From Betaproteobacteria bacterium (GTDB taxonomy: Bacteria > Pseudomonadota > Gammaproteobacteria > Burkholderiales > Casimicrobiaceae): 64,000 nucleotides of DNA. Within the stretch, counting starts at the first letter, position 1; every line of letters begins with the position of its first letter. Shown here piece after piece: positions 32,913 to 40,490 of the stretch. The notes below the pieces were generated by a model. It was not told the origin of the DNA and did no database searches. It saw only the letters and a list, made by a program, of their open reading frames with translations. Position numbers and translations under genes: made by a program. The stretch lies in contig JADKKQ010000014.1 of the NCBI GenBank assembly GCA_016720425.1, positions 1 through 64,000 on the forward strand, given 5' to 3'.

Positions 32913-32965
32913 ATCGGCACCCCCCGGCTTCGGCCCGGGAACCGCCCGCGAACCCTGCATTATCC

Positions 32966-35900
32966 ATGCTTCCCGCCTACGCCGAACTGCATTGCCGCTC
33001 GAACTTCTCGTTCCTGTCCGGCGCCTCGCACCCGGAGGAGCTCGTCCTGCGGGCGCAGGCGCTGGGCTACGCGGCGCTGGCGCTCACCGACGAGTGCTCG
33101 CTGGCCGGCATCGTCCGCGCCCATCTCGCCGCCCGCGACGCCGGGTTGCCGCTGGTCGTCGGCAGCGAGTTGACCCTCGCCGACGGGCTCCGGCTCGTCC
33201 TGCTGGCGACCGACCGCGCGAGCTACGGCAACCTCTGCCAGCTCGTCACCCGCGGGCGCCGGCAGGCGGCCAAGGGCCGCTACGCGCTCGACCGCCACGC
33301 CGTCGCGGCACTCGCCGACGGCCTGCTCGCGCTGTGGGTGCCGCCCGACCTGTCGCCGCGCCCGCCGGCCGCGCCCGACGGCCCGCTGCTCCAGGCCGGG
33401 CGCTGGGTCGCCGCGACCTTCCCGGACCGCGGCTGGCTCGCCGTCGAGCTCTTCGCCGGCGCCGGCGACCGGGCCCGCCTCGCCCGCGCGACGGCGCTGG
33501 CCCGCGGCTGCGGATTGCCATCGGTGGCCGCGGGCGACGTGCACATGCACGTGCGCGCCCGCCGCGCGCTGCAGGACACGCTGACCGCGATCCGCCTCGT
33601 CACCCCGCTGGCCGAATGCGGCTACGCGCTCTTTCCCAACGGCGAGCGGCACCTGCGCTCGCGCGCCCGCCTCGCCTCGATCTATCCGCCGGAATTGCTC
33701 GCCGAGACGCTCGCGATCGCCGGGCGCTGCCGGTTTTCGCTCGCCGAGCTGCGCTACGAATACCCCGAGGAGATCGTGCCGCCCGGCACCACGCCGGCCG
33801 CGCATCTCGCCGCACTGGTCGAGGCCGGATTGCGGCAGCGCTATCCGGGACCGGGCGCGCCCGACGGCGTCCGGGCGCTGATCGCGCACGAACTCGCGCT
33901 GATCGCCGAGCTCGGCTACGAGCCCTACTTCCTCACCGTCCACGACATCGTCGCCTTCGCCCGTCGCCGCGGCATCCTCTGCCAGGGCCGCGGCTCGGCG
34001 GCGAATTCGGCGGTCTGCTACGCGCTCGGCATCACCGAGGTCGACCCGGCACGGAGCTCCATGCTGTTCGAGCGCTTCATCAGCCGCGAGCGCAACGAGC
34101 CGCCGGACATCGACGTCGACTTCGAGCACCAGCGGCGCGAGGAGGTGATCCAGTACATCTACGCCAAGTACGGCCGCGACCGGGCGGCACTCGCCGCCAC
34201 GCTGATCACCTACCGGCCGAAGAGCGCGGTGCGCGACGTCGGCAAGGCGCTGGGGCTCGACCTGGCGCAGGTCGACCGCCTGACGCGCGTGTTCGCCTGG
34301 TGGGACGGCCGCGAGGTCCTGCCCGAGCGCATCCGCGAGGCGGGTTTCGAACCCGACCACCCGGTGATCGTGCGCCTGGTCAAACTCGCCAATGCGCTGC
34401 TGGGGTTTCCGCGCCACCTGTCGCAGCACGTCGGCGGCTTCGTCATCGCCCGCGACCTGCTGGAGCGGATGGTGCCGGTCGAGAACGCCGCGATGCCCGA
34501 GCGCACGGTGATCCAGTGGGACAAGGACGACCTCGACGCCATGGGCCTGCTCAAGGTCGACTGCCTGGCGCTCGGCATGCTGTCGGCGATCCGCCGGGCG
34601 CTGGCGCTGATCGGCGCGCGTCGCGGCCGGCCGCTGGCGATGCAGGACATCCCGGCCGAGGATCCCGCGGTGTACCGGATGATCCAGGCCGCCGACACCG
34701 TCGGCGTGTTCCAGATCGAGTCGCGGGCGCAGCAGTCGATGCTGCCGCGCCTGAAGCCCGCGTGCTTCTACGACCTGGTCATCGAGGTCGCGATCGTGCG
34801 CCCGGGGCCGATCCAGGGCGGGATGGTGCATCCCTACCTGCGCCGCCGCCAGGGCCTGGAGGCGGTCACCTACCCCAGCGTGGCGGTCGAGAGCGTGCTC
34901 GCGCGCACGCTCGGCGTGCCGATCTTCCAGGAGCAGGTGATGCAGCTCGCGATCGTCGCCGCCGGCTTCACGCCCGGCGAAGCCGACCAGCTGCGGCGGT
35001 CGATGGCCGCGTGGCGCCGCAAGGGGGGGCTGGAGAAGTTCGAGCAGCGCCTCGTCGACGGCATGGGCGCGCGCGGCCTGTCCGAGGCGTTCGCGCGGCA
35101 GATCTACCAGCAGATCCTGGGCTTCGGCGAATACGGTTTCCCCGAGTCGCATTCGGCGTCGTTCGCGCTGCTCGTCTACGTGTCGGCGTGGCTGAAGCAC
35201 TACGAGCCGGCGGCGTTCTGCGCCGCGCTGCTCAACTCGCTGCCGATGGGCTTCTATGCGCCGGCACAGCTCGTCGCCGATGCGCGCCGCCATGGCGTCG
35301 AAGTCCGCCCCGCCGACGTGACGGCGAGCGACTGGGATTGCACGCTGGAGCAATTGGGGTCAGAGCCGCATTTCCCTTCTCCGGAGCAATTGGGGTCAGA
35401 GCCGCATTTCCCTTCTCCGGCGATTGAAGGGCTTGAACGATCGCAAGGGAAATGCGGCTCTGACCCCAATTGTCCTGACCCCAATTGTCGCTCTGACCCC
35501 AATTGTTCCTTGCGGCTCGGATTGCGGATGATCTGCGGCCTGTCCGAGGGTGCTGCGCAGCGAATCGTCGCTGCGCGTCGCGACCGCGCTTTCGGCAGCG
35601 TCGCCGACCTCGCGCAGCGTGCCGCGCTCGATCGCCGCGATCTTGCCTGCCTCGCCGATGCCGGCGCGCTCGCTGCGCTCGCCGGCCACCGGCACGGGGC
35701 GGTGTGGGAGGTCGCCGGCGTGGAGCGGCTGCCGCCGCTGCTGGCCGGCAGCGTGGTCGCCGAGGCGACCCCGGAACTGCCGGTGCCGACCGAGGGCCAG
35801 GACATCGTCGCCGACTACCGGACGCTCGGCCTCACGTTGCGCCGGCACCCACTGGCGCTGCTGCGCGAGCGCCTCTCGCGCCGGCGGCTGCTCACCAGCG

Positions 35901-36208
35901 CCGAGATCGCGCAGACGCCGCACGGGCGCCCCGTACGCACCGCCGGCCTCGTCATCGGCCGCCAGCGGCCCGACACCGCGAGCGGCGTCGTGTTCGTCAC
36001 GCTGGAGGACGAAACCGGCGCCACCAACGTCATCGTCTGGCGCGACATCGGCGATCGGCAGCGGCGCGAGTTGCTCGGCTCGCGCCTGATGGCGGTCTAC
36101 GGCCAGGTCGAGCGCGAAGGCGCCGTCGTCCACGTGATCGCGGGGCGGCTCGCCGACCTGTCGCCGTTGCTGGGCCGGCTGGAGGCGAAGTCGCGCGATT
36201 TTCACTGA
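32966..36208 (+). CDS. dnaE2: DnaE2, error-prone DNA polymerase III alpha subunit
   Basis: This is a 1080-residue replicative-type polymerase used for damage-tolerant, mutagenic synthesis with ImuA/ImuB. The PHP domain starts at YAELHCRSNFSFLSGAS. The family C polymerase core includes GRGSAANSAVCYALGITEVD near residue 345, PPDIDVDFEHQRREEV with catalytic Asp residues near 380, and FGEYGFPESHSASFALL near 720. An OB-fold region covers the C-terminus (TAGLVIGRQRPDTASGVVF). About 50 residues at 796-846 (QLGSEPHFPSP repeated, then CGSDPNCPDPNC) are foreign: they are encoded by an inserted repeat block that keeps the frame. Divergent from cdd and under the shared palindrome. ATG 32966 lacks a clear Shine-Dalgarno. 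Confidence 0.92.
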   Translation: MLPAYAELHCRSNFSFLSGASHPEELVLRAQALGYAALALTDECSLAGIVRAHLAARDAGLPLVVGSELTLADGLRLVLLATDRASYGNLCQLVTRGRRQAAKGRYALDRHAVAALADGLLALWVPPDLSPRPPAAPDGPLLQAGRWVAATFPDRGWLAVELFAGAGDRARLARATALARGCGLPSVAAGDVHMHVRARRALQDTLTAIRLVTPLAECGYALFPNGERHLRSRARLASIYPPELLAETLAIAGRCRFSLAELRYEYPEEIVPPGTTPAAHLAALVEAGLRQRYPGPGAPDGVRALIAHELALIAELGYEPYFLTVHDIVAFARRRGILCQGRGSAANSAVCYALGITEVDPARSSMLFERFISRERNEPPDIDVDFEHQRREEVIQYIYAKYGRDRAALAATLITYRPKSAVRDVGKALGLDLAQVDRLTRVFAWWDGREVLPERIREAGFEPDHPVIVRLVKLANALLGFPRHLSQHVGGFVIARDLLERMVPVENAAMPERTVIQWDKDDLDAMGLLKVDCLALGMLSAIRRALALIGARRGRPLAMQDIPAEDPAVYRMIQAADTVGVFQIESRAQQSMLPRLKPACFYDLVIEVAIVRPGPIQGGMVHPYLRRRQGLEAVTYPSVAVESVLARTLGVPIFQEQVMQLAIVAAGFTPGEADQLRRSMAAWRRKGGLEKFEQRLVDGMGARGLSEAFARQIYQQILGFGEYGFPESHSASFALLVYVSAWLKHYEPAAFCAALLNSLPMGFYAPAQLVADARRHGVEVRPADVTASDWDCTLEQLGSEPHFPSPEQLGSEPHFPSPAIEGLERSQGKCGSDPNCPDPNCRSDPNCSLRLGLRMICGLSEGAAQRIVAARRDRAFGSVADLAQRAALDRRDLACLADAGALAALAGHRHGAVWEVAGVERLPPLLAGSVVAEATPELPVPTEGQDIVADYRTLGLTLRRHPLALLRERLSRRRLLTSAEIAQTPHGRPVRTAGLVIGRQRPDTASGVVFVTLEDETGATNVIVWRDIGDRQRRELLGSRLMAVYGQVEREGAVVHVIAGRLADLSPLLGRLEAKSRDFH
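35351..35505. repeat. In-frame inverted-repeat block (TGACCCCAATTG family) inside dnaE2
   Basis: A 28-bp unit starting CAATTGGGGTCAGAGC occurs directly at 35351-35378 and 35387-35414 and as an exact inverted copy at 35445-35472. Two further TGACCCCAATTG 12-mers follow at 35476-35487 and 35494-35505, giving five copies in two orientations. The block would fold into a long hairpin and encodes about 50 low-complexity residues without a stop. Repeats of this look occur near REP-associated (Y1/RAYT) transposases in betaproteobacteria; no transposase gene is present here. Confidence 0.85.
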
Positions 36209-36228
36209 GCGGCGCCACTGAGCGGCGC
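36203..36228. repeat. Tandem 13-bp duplication at the dnaE2 stop codon
   Basis: CACTGAGCGGCGC at 36203-36215 is repeated exactly at 36216-36228. The first copy contains the His codon and TGA stop of dnaE2, so the duplication does not alter the protein. It probably arose by replication slippage. Confidence 0.8.
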
Positions 36229-36315
36229 CTGAGCCTCGACGTCGCCGATCGGGTGGATCGACTATGATGGGACGCTGACCGGCACCGCCCCGCGGTCCTG
36301 ACGACGCCTCGCCCC

Positions 36316-37659
36316 TTGCGACTGTCCATCATCATCCCGGCGCTGAACGAGGCGGCAACGCTCCCGGCCACGCTCGCGCCCTTGCAGGCACTGCGCGCGC
36401 GCGGTCATCAGGTCCTGCTGGTCGACGGCGGCAGCGCCGACGCCACCGCCGCGACGGCGGAGCCGCTGGTCGATCGGGTCCTGACCGGGCGCCGCGGGCG
36501 CGCGGCGCAGATGAACGCCGGCGCCGCGGCCGCCGACGGCGACATCCTGCTCTTCCTGCACGCGGACACCCGTCTCGACGCCGAGATCGCGCACGCGCTG
36601 CTGGCGGCGTTGCCGTCTTCCGGGCGGCGTTGGGGCCGTTTCGACGTCGCCATCGCGGGTCGCTCGCCGGCGCTGCCGCTGATCGCGACGTTGATGAACC
36701 TGCGTTCGCGGCTGACCGGGATCGCCACCGGGGACCAGGGCATCTTCGTCGAGCGCGGCCTGTTCGTCGCCAGCGGCGGTTTTCCCGAACAGCCGCTGAT
36801 GGAAGACATCGAGTTCTGCCGCCGCCTCAAGCGCACCGGCGAAGCGCCCCTCTGCCTGCGCCAGCGCCTCGTCACCTCGGGTCGACGCTGGGACGACCAC
36901 GGCGCGCTGCGGACGATCCTGACGATGTGGCGCCTGCGGTTCGCCTACTGGCGCGGCGTCGATCCGCGACACCTCGCCCCCCGCTATGCCGCGCCTGCCG
37001 CAGCGGCCGCCCCCACGCTGCAGATCTTCGCCAAGGAGCCGGTGCCGGGCACGGTCAAGACCCGGCTCGCGCGCACGCTGGGAGCCGAGGCCGCAGCCCG
37101 CGTCTACGCCGAACTGGCCGCCGCCTGCTTCGCCAACGCGCAGGAGGCGCGGCGCCGCGGCAGCGTGGCGGCGGTCGAGTTGTGGTGCGCGGCGGCGGCG
37201 GACGCGCCGCTCTGCGCTGCGTGGGCCGCGGGTCACGGCTTCGCGTTGCACCGGCAGTGCGACGGCGACCTCGGCGCCCGGATGCGCCACGCGGTCGACT
37301 CCGCGCTGGCCCGCGGCGAGCGCGTGCTGCTGATCGGCACCGACTGCCCGTCGCTCGACGCCGACGCCCTCGGCGAAGCGGCGGCCGCGCTGGCCGACCA
37401 CGACGCCGTGCTCGTTCCCGCCGAGGACGGCGGCTACGTCGCCATCGGCTTCGCCCGCGCGGTCGATGCCTTCACCGGCATCGCCTGGAGCACCGCCGAC
37501 GTCGCTGCCCGCACCCGCGCGCGCTTCGCCGCCGCCGGCATCCGCTGGCGCGAGCTCGATCCGCGATGGGACGTCGACGACGAGGCGGGCCTCGCGCGCT
37601 GGCAACGCGCCCACCGTTCCGGTGACCCGCCCGCGGCGAAAGCGGTGGCCGACCGCTGA
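36316..37659 (+). CDS. Fused glycosyltransferase (TIGR04283-like) and DUF2064/TIGR04282 protein
   Basis: This is a 447-residue two-domain protein. Residues 1-225 are a GT2-type glycosyltransferase: LSIIIPALNEAATL, VDGGSADATAA, HADTRLD (the DxD-like metal site) and GIATGDQGIFVERGLF. Residues 230-440 match DUF2064, a nucleotidyl-transferase-like fold: LQIFAKEPVPGTVKTRLART, LIGTDCPSLDADAL and VPAEDGGYVAIGF. The two families are usually separate adjacent genes in clusters for unusual glycolipid or selenium/sulfur-related metabolism; here they are one polypeptide, joined by an Ala/Pro linker. The start is TTG 36316, the only codon giving the complete first beta-strand. It is not in an obvious operon. 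Confidence 0.85.
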   Translation: MRLSIIIPALNEAATLPATLAPLQALRARGHQVLLVDGGSADATAATAEPLVDRVLTGRRGRAAQMNAGAAAADGDILLFLHADTRLDAEIAHALLAALPSSGRRWGRFDVAIAGRSPALPLIATLMNLRSRLTGIATGDQGIFVERGLFVASGGFPEQPLMEDIEFCRRLKRTGEAPLCLRQRLVTSGRRWDDHGALRTILTMWRLRFAYWRGVDPRHLAPRYAAPAAAAAPTLQIFAKEPVPGTVKTRLARTLGAEAAARVYAELAAACFANAQEARRRGSVAAVELWCAAAADAPLCAAWAAGHGFALHRQCDGDLGARMRHAVDSALARGERVLLIGTDCPSLDADALGEAAAALADHDAVLVPAEDGGYVAIGFARAVDAFTGIAWSTADVAARTRARFAAAGIRWRELDPRWDVDDEAGLARWQRAHRSGDPPAAKAVADR

Positions 37660-37765
37660 AACGCGGGCCGATCGGGTTCGGCGCGAATGCCGTCGGCGGC
37701 GGCGCGTTCGCGGCCCAGGTGCCCGGATCGCCGTGTCCGGCGCGATGGGGACCGCCAACGCGGCG

Positions 37766-38420
37766 CTACGGCAGCGTGACGCCCAGCGTCACCATCAACC
37801 CGGCGGTGCCGAAGACGATCAGCTCGGAGCAATACCGCCGGTAGCAGTAGCCCACCGACGGCAGGATCGCCGGGGCCACGCCGTACTCGTTGAACGGAAT
37901 TTTCTCGTCGTAGGGCGCCTTGTAGCCGTGCAGCAGGCCGGCGGTGAGCTTGAAGTAGAGCGGCTGCGCGTCGACGAACGGCCGCCAGAGCAGGCCGCCG
38001 TAGAGGTACTGGGATTGCTGGCCGAACGAGTTCGAGAAGAACGCCGCGCCGGCGAGCCACTGTCCCTCGAGCCACGACTTGTTGTAACGGTATTCGAGGT
38101 CCACGAGATACTGCTGGTTGACGTGGTCGTCGCTGGGGTCGAAGTGCAGCGTGTAGAGGCTCGTCTGCAGGTAGAACCGGTCGGTCCGCCACGGCTCCGG
38201 CGCATCCCACGGCGACGGCTCCGCCGCCGGTGCCGAGGCAGCTGCCGGTGTCGAGGCCGGAGTCGGTGGGGGCAGCTGTCGACTGCGCGGCCGCCGGGGT
38301 CGACAGCACGACCCCGAGCGCGAGCACCATCGCGAGCGCGCCATTGGCCCGTGCGCGCGCAAAAGTGCTGCCGGCCGCCGCCGGTGCACGCCCGAATCGG
38401 CCGCCGTCGCTGTTCACCAT
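37766..38420 (-). pseudogene. Small outer-membrane beta-barrel protein, frameshifted after its signal peptide
   Basis: The signal peptide (LAMVLALGVVLSTPAAAQS) is in one frame from ATG 38420. The mature part (DRFYLQTSLYTLHFDPSDDH, QYLVDLEYRYNKSWLEGQW, YGGLLWRPFVDAQPLYFKLT) is in another and reaches the stop at 37766. The total of 655 nt is one base too long. Removing one G from the GGGGG run at 38269-38273 joins the frames through a Pro/Thr/Ala linker. Alternating aromatic strands indicate an eight-strand-type barrel; relatives are often labelled sn-glycerol-3-phosphate transporter, a name without clear support. It may be a sequencing error or phase variation at the G tract. Confidence 0.7.
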
Positions 38421-38520
38421 CGTGTCCCCGCAGTCGGAAAAACCGTTACCCTAACATGGCGGGCCCCCGCGATGTTGGAGCGCAGCACCCGGCGGCCAGG
38501 CTGCGGTGCGTACCGCGCGG

Positions 38521-39537
38521 TCAGGTCGCGCTGCCGCACGCGGCCGACCCGGGACGCGTCGCAACCACGGCGTCGCCGCTCCGAAGGTCGGCCGCTGCCA
38601 CGCCGTTCTTCACGGCAGTGATCTCGGCCAGGATCGACACCGCGATCTCCGGCGGCGTGCGGCTGCCGATGTGCAGGCCGATCGGACCGTGCAGGCGGGC
38701 GATCTCGACGTCGGTCAGGTCGAACAGCCGCAGGCGCTCGCGGCGCCTGGCGTTGTTGGCGCGCGAGCCCAATGCGCCCACGTAGAACGCCGGCGACTTC
38801 AGCGCCTCCAGCAGCGCGAGGTCGTCGAGCTTGGGGTCGTGGGTCAGGGCGACGATCGCGCACCGCGCGTCGGGCTGCAGCGCCCGCACGGTGTCGTCGG
38901 GCATCGTCGTCACGAGCTGCACGCCGGGAACGTCCCAGCCCGCCGCGTACTCCGCGCGGGGATCGCAGACGACGACCTGGTAATCGAGTCCGACGGCGAT
39001 CTGCGCGACGTACCGGGACAGTTGCGCTGCGCCGATCACCAGCAGGCGGTAGCGCGGGCCGTGGACGGTCGTGAACACCTCGCCGTCGAGCGTCACGCCG
39101 TCCGCCGGCACGGCAGGCACGAGCTCGCTGCGACCGCTGCGCATATCCAGCCGGCGCGCCACCAGTCGCCCGCCCTCGATCGCCTGCAGCAACGCGTCGA
39201 TCGACGAGGCAGGCCCCAGCGGCTCCAGCACCAGCTCGATCGTGCCACCGCAGGGCAGCCCGAAACGCCGCGCTTCGTCGGCCGTCACGCCGTAGGTGAC
39301 GACCTCGGGCCGGGTCGCGGCGAGGCCGTCGGCGCGCATCCGTCCGACCAGGTCGTCCTCGATGCAGCCACCGGACACCGAGCCGACGACCCGCCCGTCG
39401 TCGCAGACCGCGAGCATCGCCCCCGGCGGACGGGGCGACGAGCCCCAAGTCCGGACCACGGTGACGAGCAGCACCCGGCGCCCGGAGGCGATCCAGGCCG
39501 CGCTCTGCTTCAATACCTCGAGATCGACGCTGTCCAC
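38521..39537 (-). CDS. XdhC-family protein (molybdoenzyme maturation factor)
   Basis: XdhC proteins bind the molybdenum cofactor and help insert it into xanthine-dehydrogenase-type enzymes. The 338-residue product has the N-terminal XdhC/CoxI domain (TWGSSPRPPGAMLAVCDDG, GSVSGGCIEDDLV with the conserved Cys) and a C-terminal Rossmann-like domain (LLVIGAAQLSRYVAQIAVGL, ALTHDPKLDDLALLEAL, YVGALGSRANNARR, IGLHIGSRTPPEIAVSI). The start is GTG 39537, giving DSVDLEVLKQSAAWIASG. It overlaps the nominal end of iorB by 28 nt. No molybdoenzyme gene is nearby; in other genomes XdhC-like genes also sit beside indolepyruvate or aldehyde oxidoreductases. Confidence 0.85.
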   Translation of the reverse strand: MDSVDLEVLKQSAAWIASGRRVLLVTVVRTWGSSPRPPGAMLAVCDDGRVVGSVSGGCIEDDLVGRMRADGLAATRPEVVTYGVTADEARRFGLPCGGTIELVLEPLGPASSIDALLQAIEGGRLVARRLDMRSGRSELVPAVPADGVTLDGEVFTTVHGPRYRLLVIGAAQLSRYVAQIAVGLDYQVVVCDPRAEYAAGWDVPGVQLVTTMPDDTVRALQPDARCAIVALTHDPKLDDLALLEALKSPAFYVGALGSRANNARRRERLRLFDLTDVEIARLHGPIGLHIGSRTPPEIAVSILAEITAVKNGVAAADLRSGDAVVATRPGSAACGSAT

Positions 39538-40490
39538 GGTGCGAACTTGCGGGTTGCCAGGGCAGGCCTCACGGTTGTGCCGGTCGCGCCGGGGCCGCGC
39601 GGCGGGGGGGGGCGGCCGGGCGCGAAGGGGCGCCGCGCGGCCGGCGCTGGGGCGGCGGGGAGCCCGGGCGGGCCCCCGGGGGCTCCTCCGGGGGGGTGGG
39701 CGGGGGGCCGGGCGCTCTGGAGCGACGCCACCGTCAGCGGAACGTCGTCCGCCGACGCGAAGATGCGCCGCGCGACCGCGGGTCCGTCCGGCGCGCGCAG
39801 GCGCCGCGCCCAGGCCGCCGCGACGTCGTCGGCCACCGGCATCGGCTCGAACGCCAGCCGCGGCACGACGCGGGCGATCACCTCCGGGGCGAGGCCGCGG
39901 GCGGCCAGCGCCGCGGTGAAGCGGCTGGCCGCGTCGCCCATCCGGAACGCGGCGACGTTGGCGTCGACGATGCGCTTGCCCTTGCCGGCGAACAGCGCAC
40001 GGATCCGCTGCTCCAGCAGCTCCGGCGGCAGCGGCAGCAGCGACGCGGCCGCGCCCAGCATCACCATGTTCTGCGCCTTCACCGTGCCGGCGCGGTGCGC
40101 GAGCCGCGTCGCGTCGATCGCGACCAGTCGCCGCACCGCGAACAGCACGTCGTAGAGCGCTTCGCGCTCGGGATAGTCGACGACGTTGATCAGCGGCGTC
40201 ACGTCGGTGACGATCCAGCCGTCGGGGCGCAGCAGCCGCGCGTAGCGCAGGCTCTCCATCGGCTCGACCGCGAGCACCATGTGCGCGCTGCCGTCGGCGA
40301 TGAGGTCGCTGGCGATCGGCGCGTCGGCGATGCGCACGAAGGCCGACACCGCCCCGCCGCGCTGCGCCATGCCGTGCACTTCGGGCTGCTTGAGGTGATA
40401 GCCGGCCTCGACGGCCGCCTGATCGACGACCCACGCGACCGACAGCACGCCCTGCCCACCGACGCCGCACACCACCAGGTCGAAGTTCAT
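39510..40490 (-). CDS. iorB: Indolepyruvate ferredoxin oxidoreductase beta subunit (IorB), with odd C-terminal tail
   Basis: This is the gamma-type domain subunit of a 2-oxoacid oxidoreductase, FDLVVCGVGGQGVLSVAWVV at the N-terminus. With IorA it would convert aryl pyruvates to aryl-acetyl-CoA. The first 200 residues are the regular subunit (HGMAQRGGAVSAFVRI is the family marker), and residues 200-270 form an extra helical extension. The last 55 residues are Pro/Gly/Arg-rich and are encoded by a very G-rich tract, so the true end is uncertain and may lie near 39700. The start ATG 40490 overlaps the iorA stop (ATGA). Confidence 0.82.
   Translation of the reverse strand: MNFDLVVCGVGGQGVLSVAWVVDQAAVEAGYHLKQPEVHGMAQRGGAVSAFVRIADAPIASDLIADGSAHMVLAVEPMESLRYARLLRPDGWIVTDVTPLINVVDYPEREALYDVLFAVRRLVAIDATRLAHRAGTVKAQNMVMLGAAASLLPLPPELLEQRIRALFAGKGKRIVDANVAAFRMGDAASRFTAALAARGLAPEVIARVVPRLAFEPMPVADDVAAAWARRLRAPDGPAVARRIFASADDVPLTVASLQSARPPAHPPGGAPGGPPGLPAAPAPAARRPFAPGRPPPPRGPGATGTTVRPALATRKFAPWTASISRY
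39585..39716. other. Extreme G-rich, low-complexity tract at the iorB/xdhC junction
   Basis: The plus strand has runs of 8-9, 7 and 6 G within about 130 bp, almost free of A and T, unlike flanking genes. It could form G-quadruplex structures, or it may be an assembly or base-calling artefact. It encodes the odd iorB tail. Confidence 0.6.

Noticed and set aside
35351..35505. Repeats in dnaE2 read as a CRISPR-like array
   Set aside because: The copies are in both orientations with irregular, very short spacing and lie in frame in a coding gene; no cas genes are nearby.
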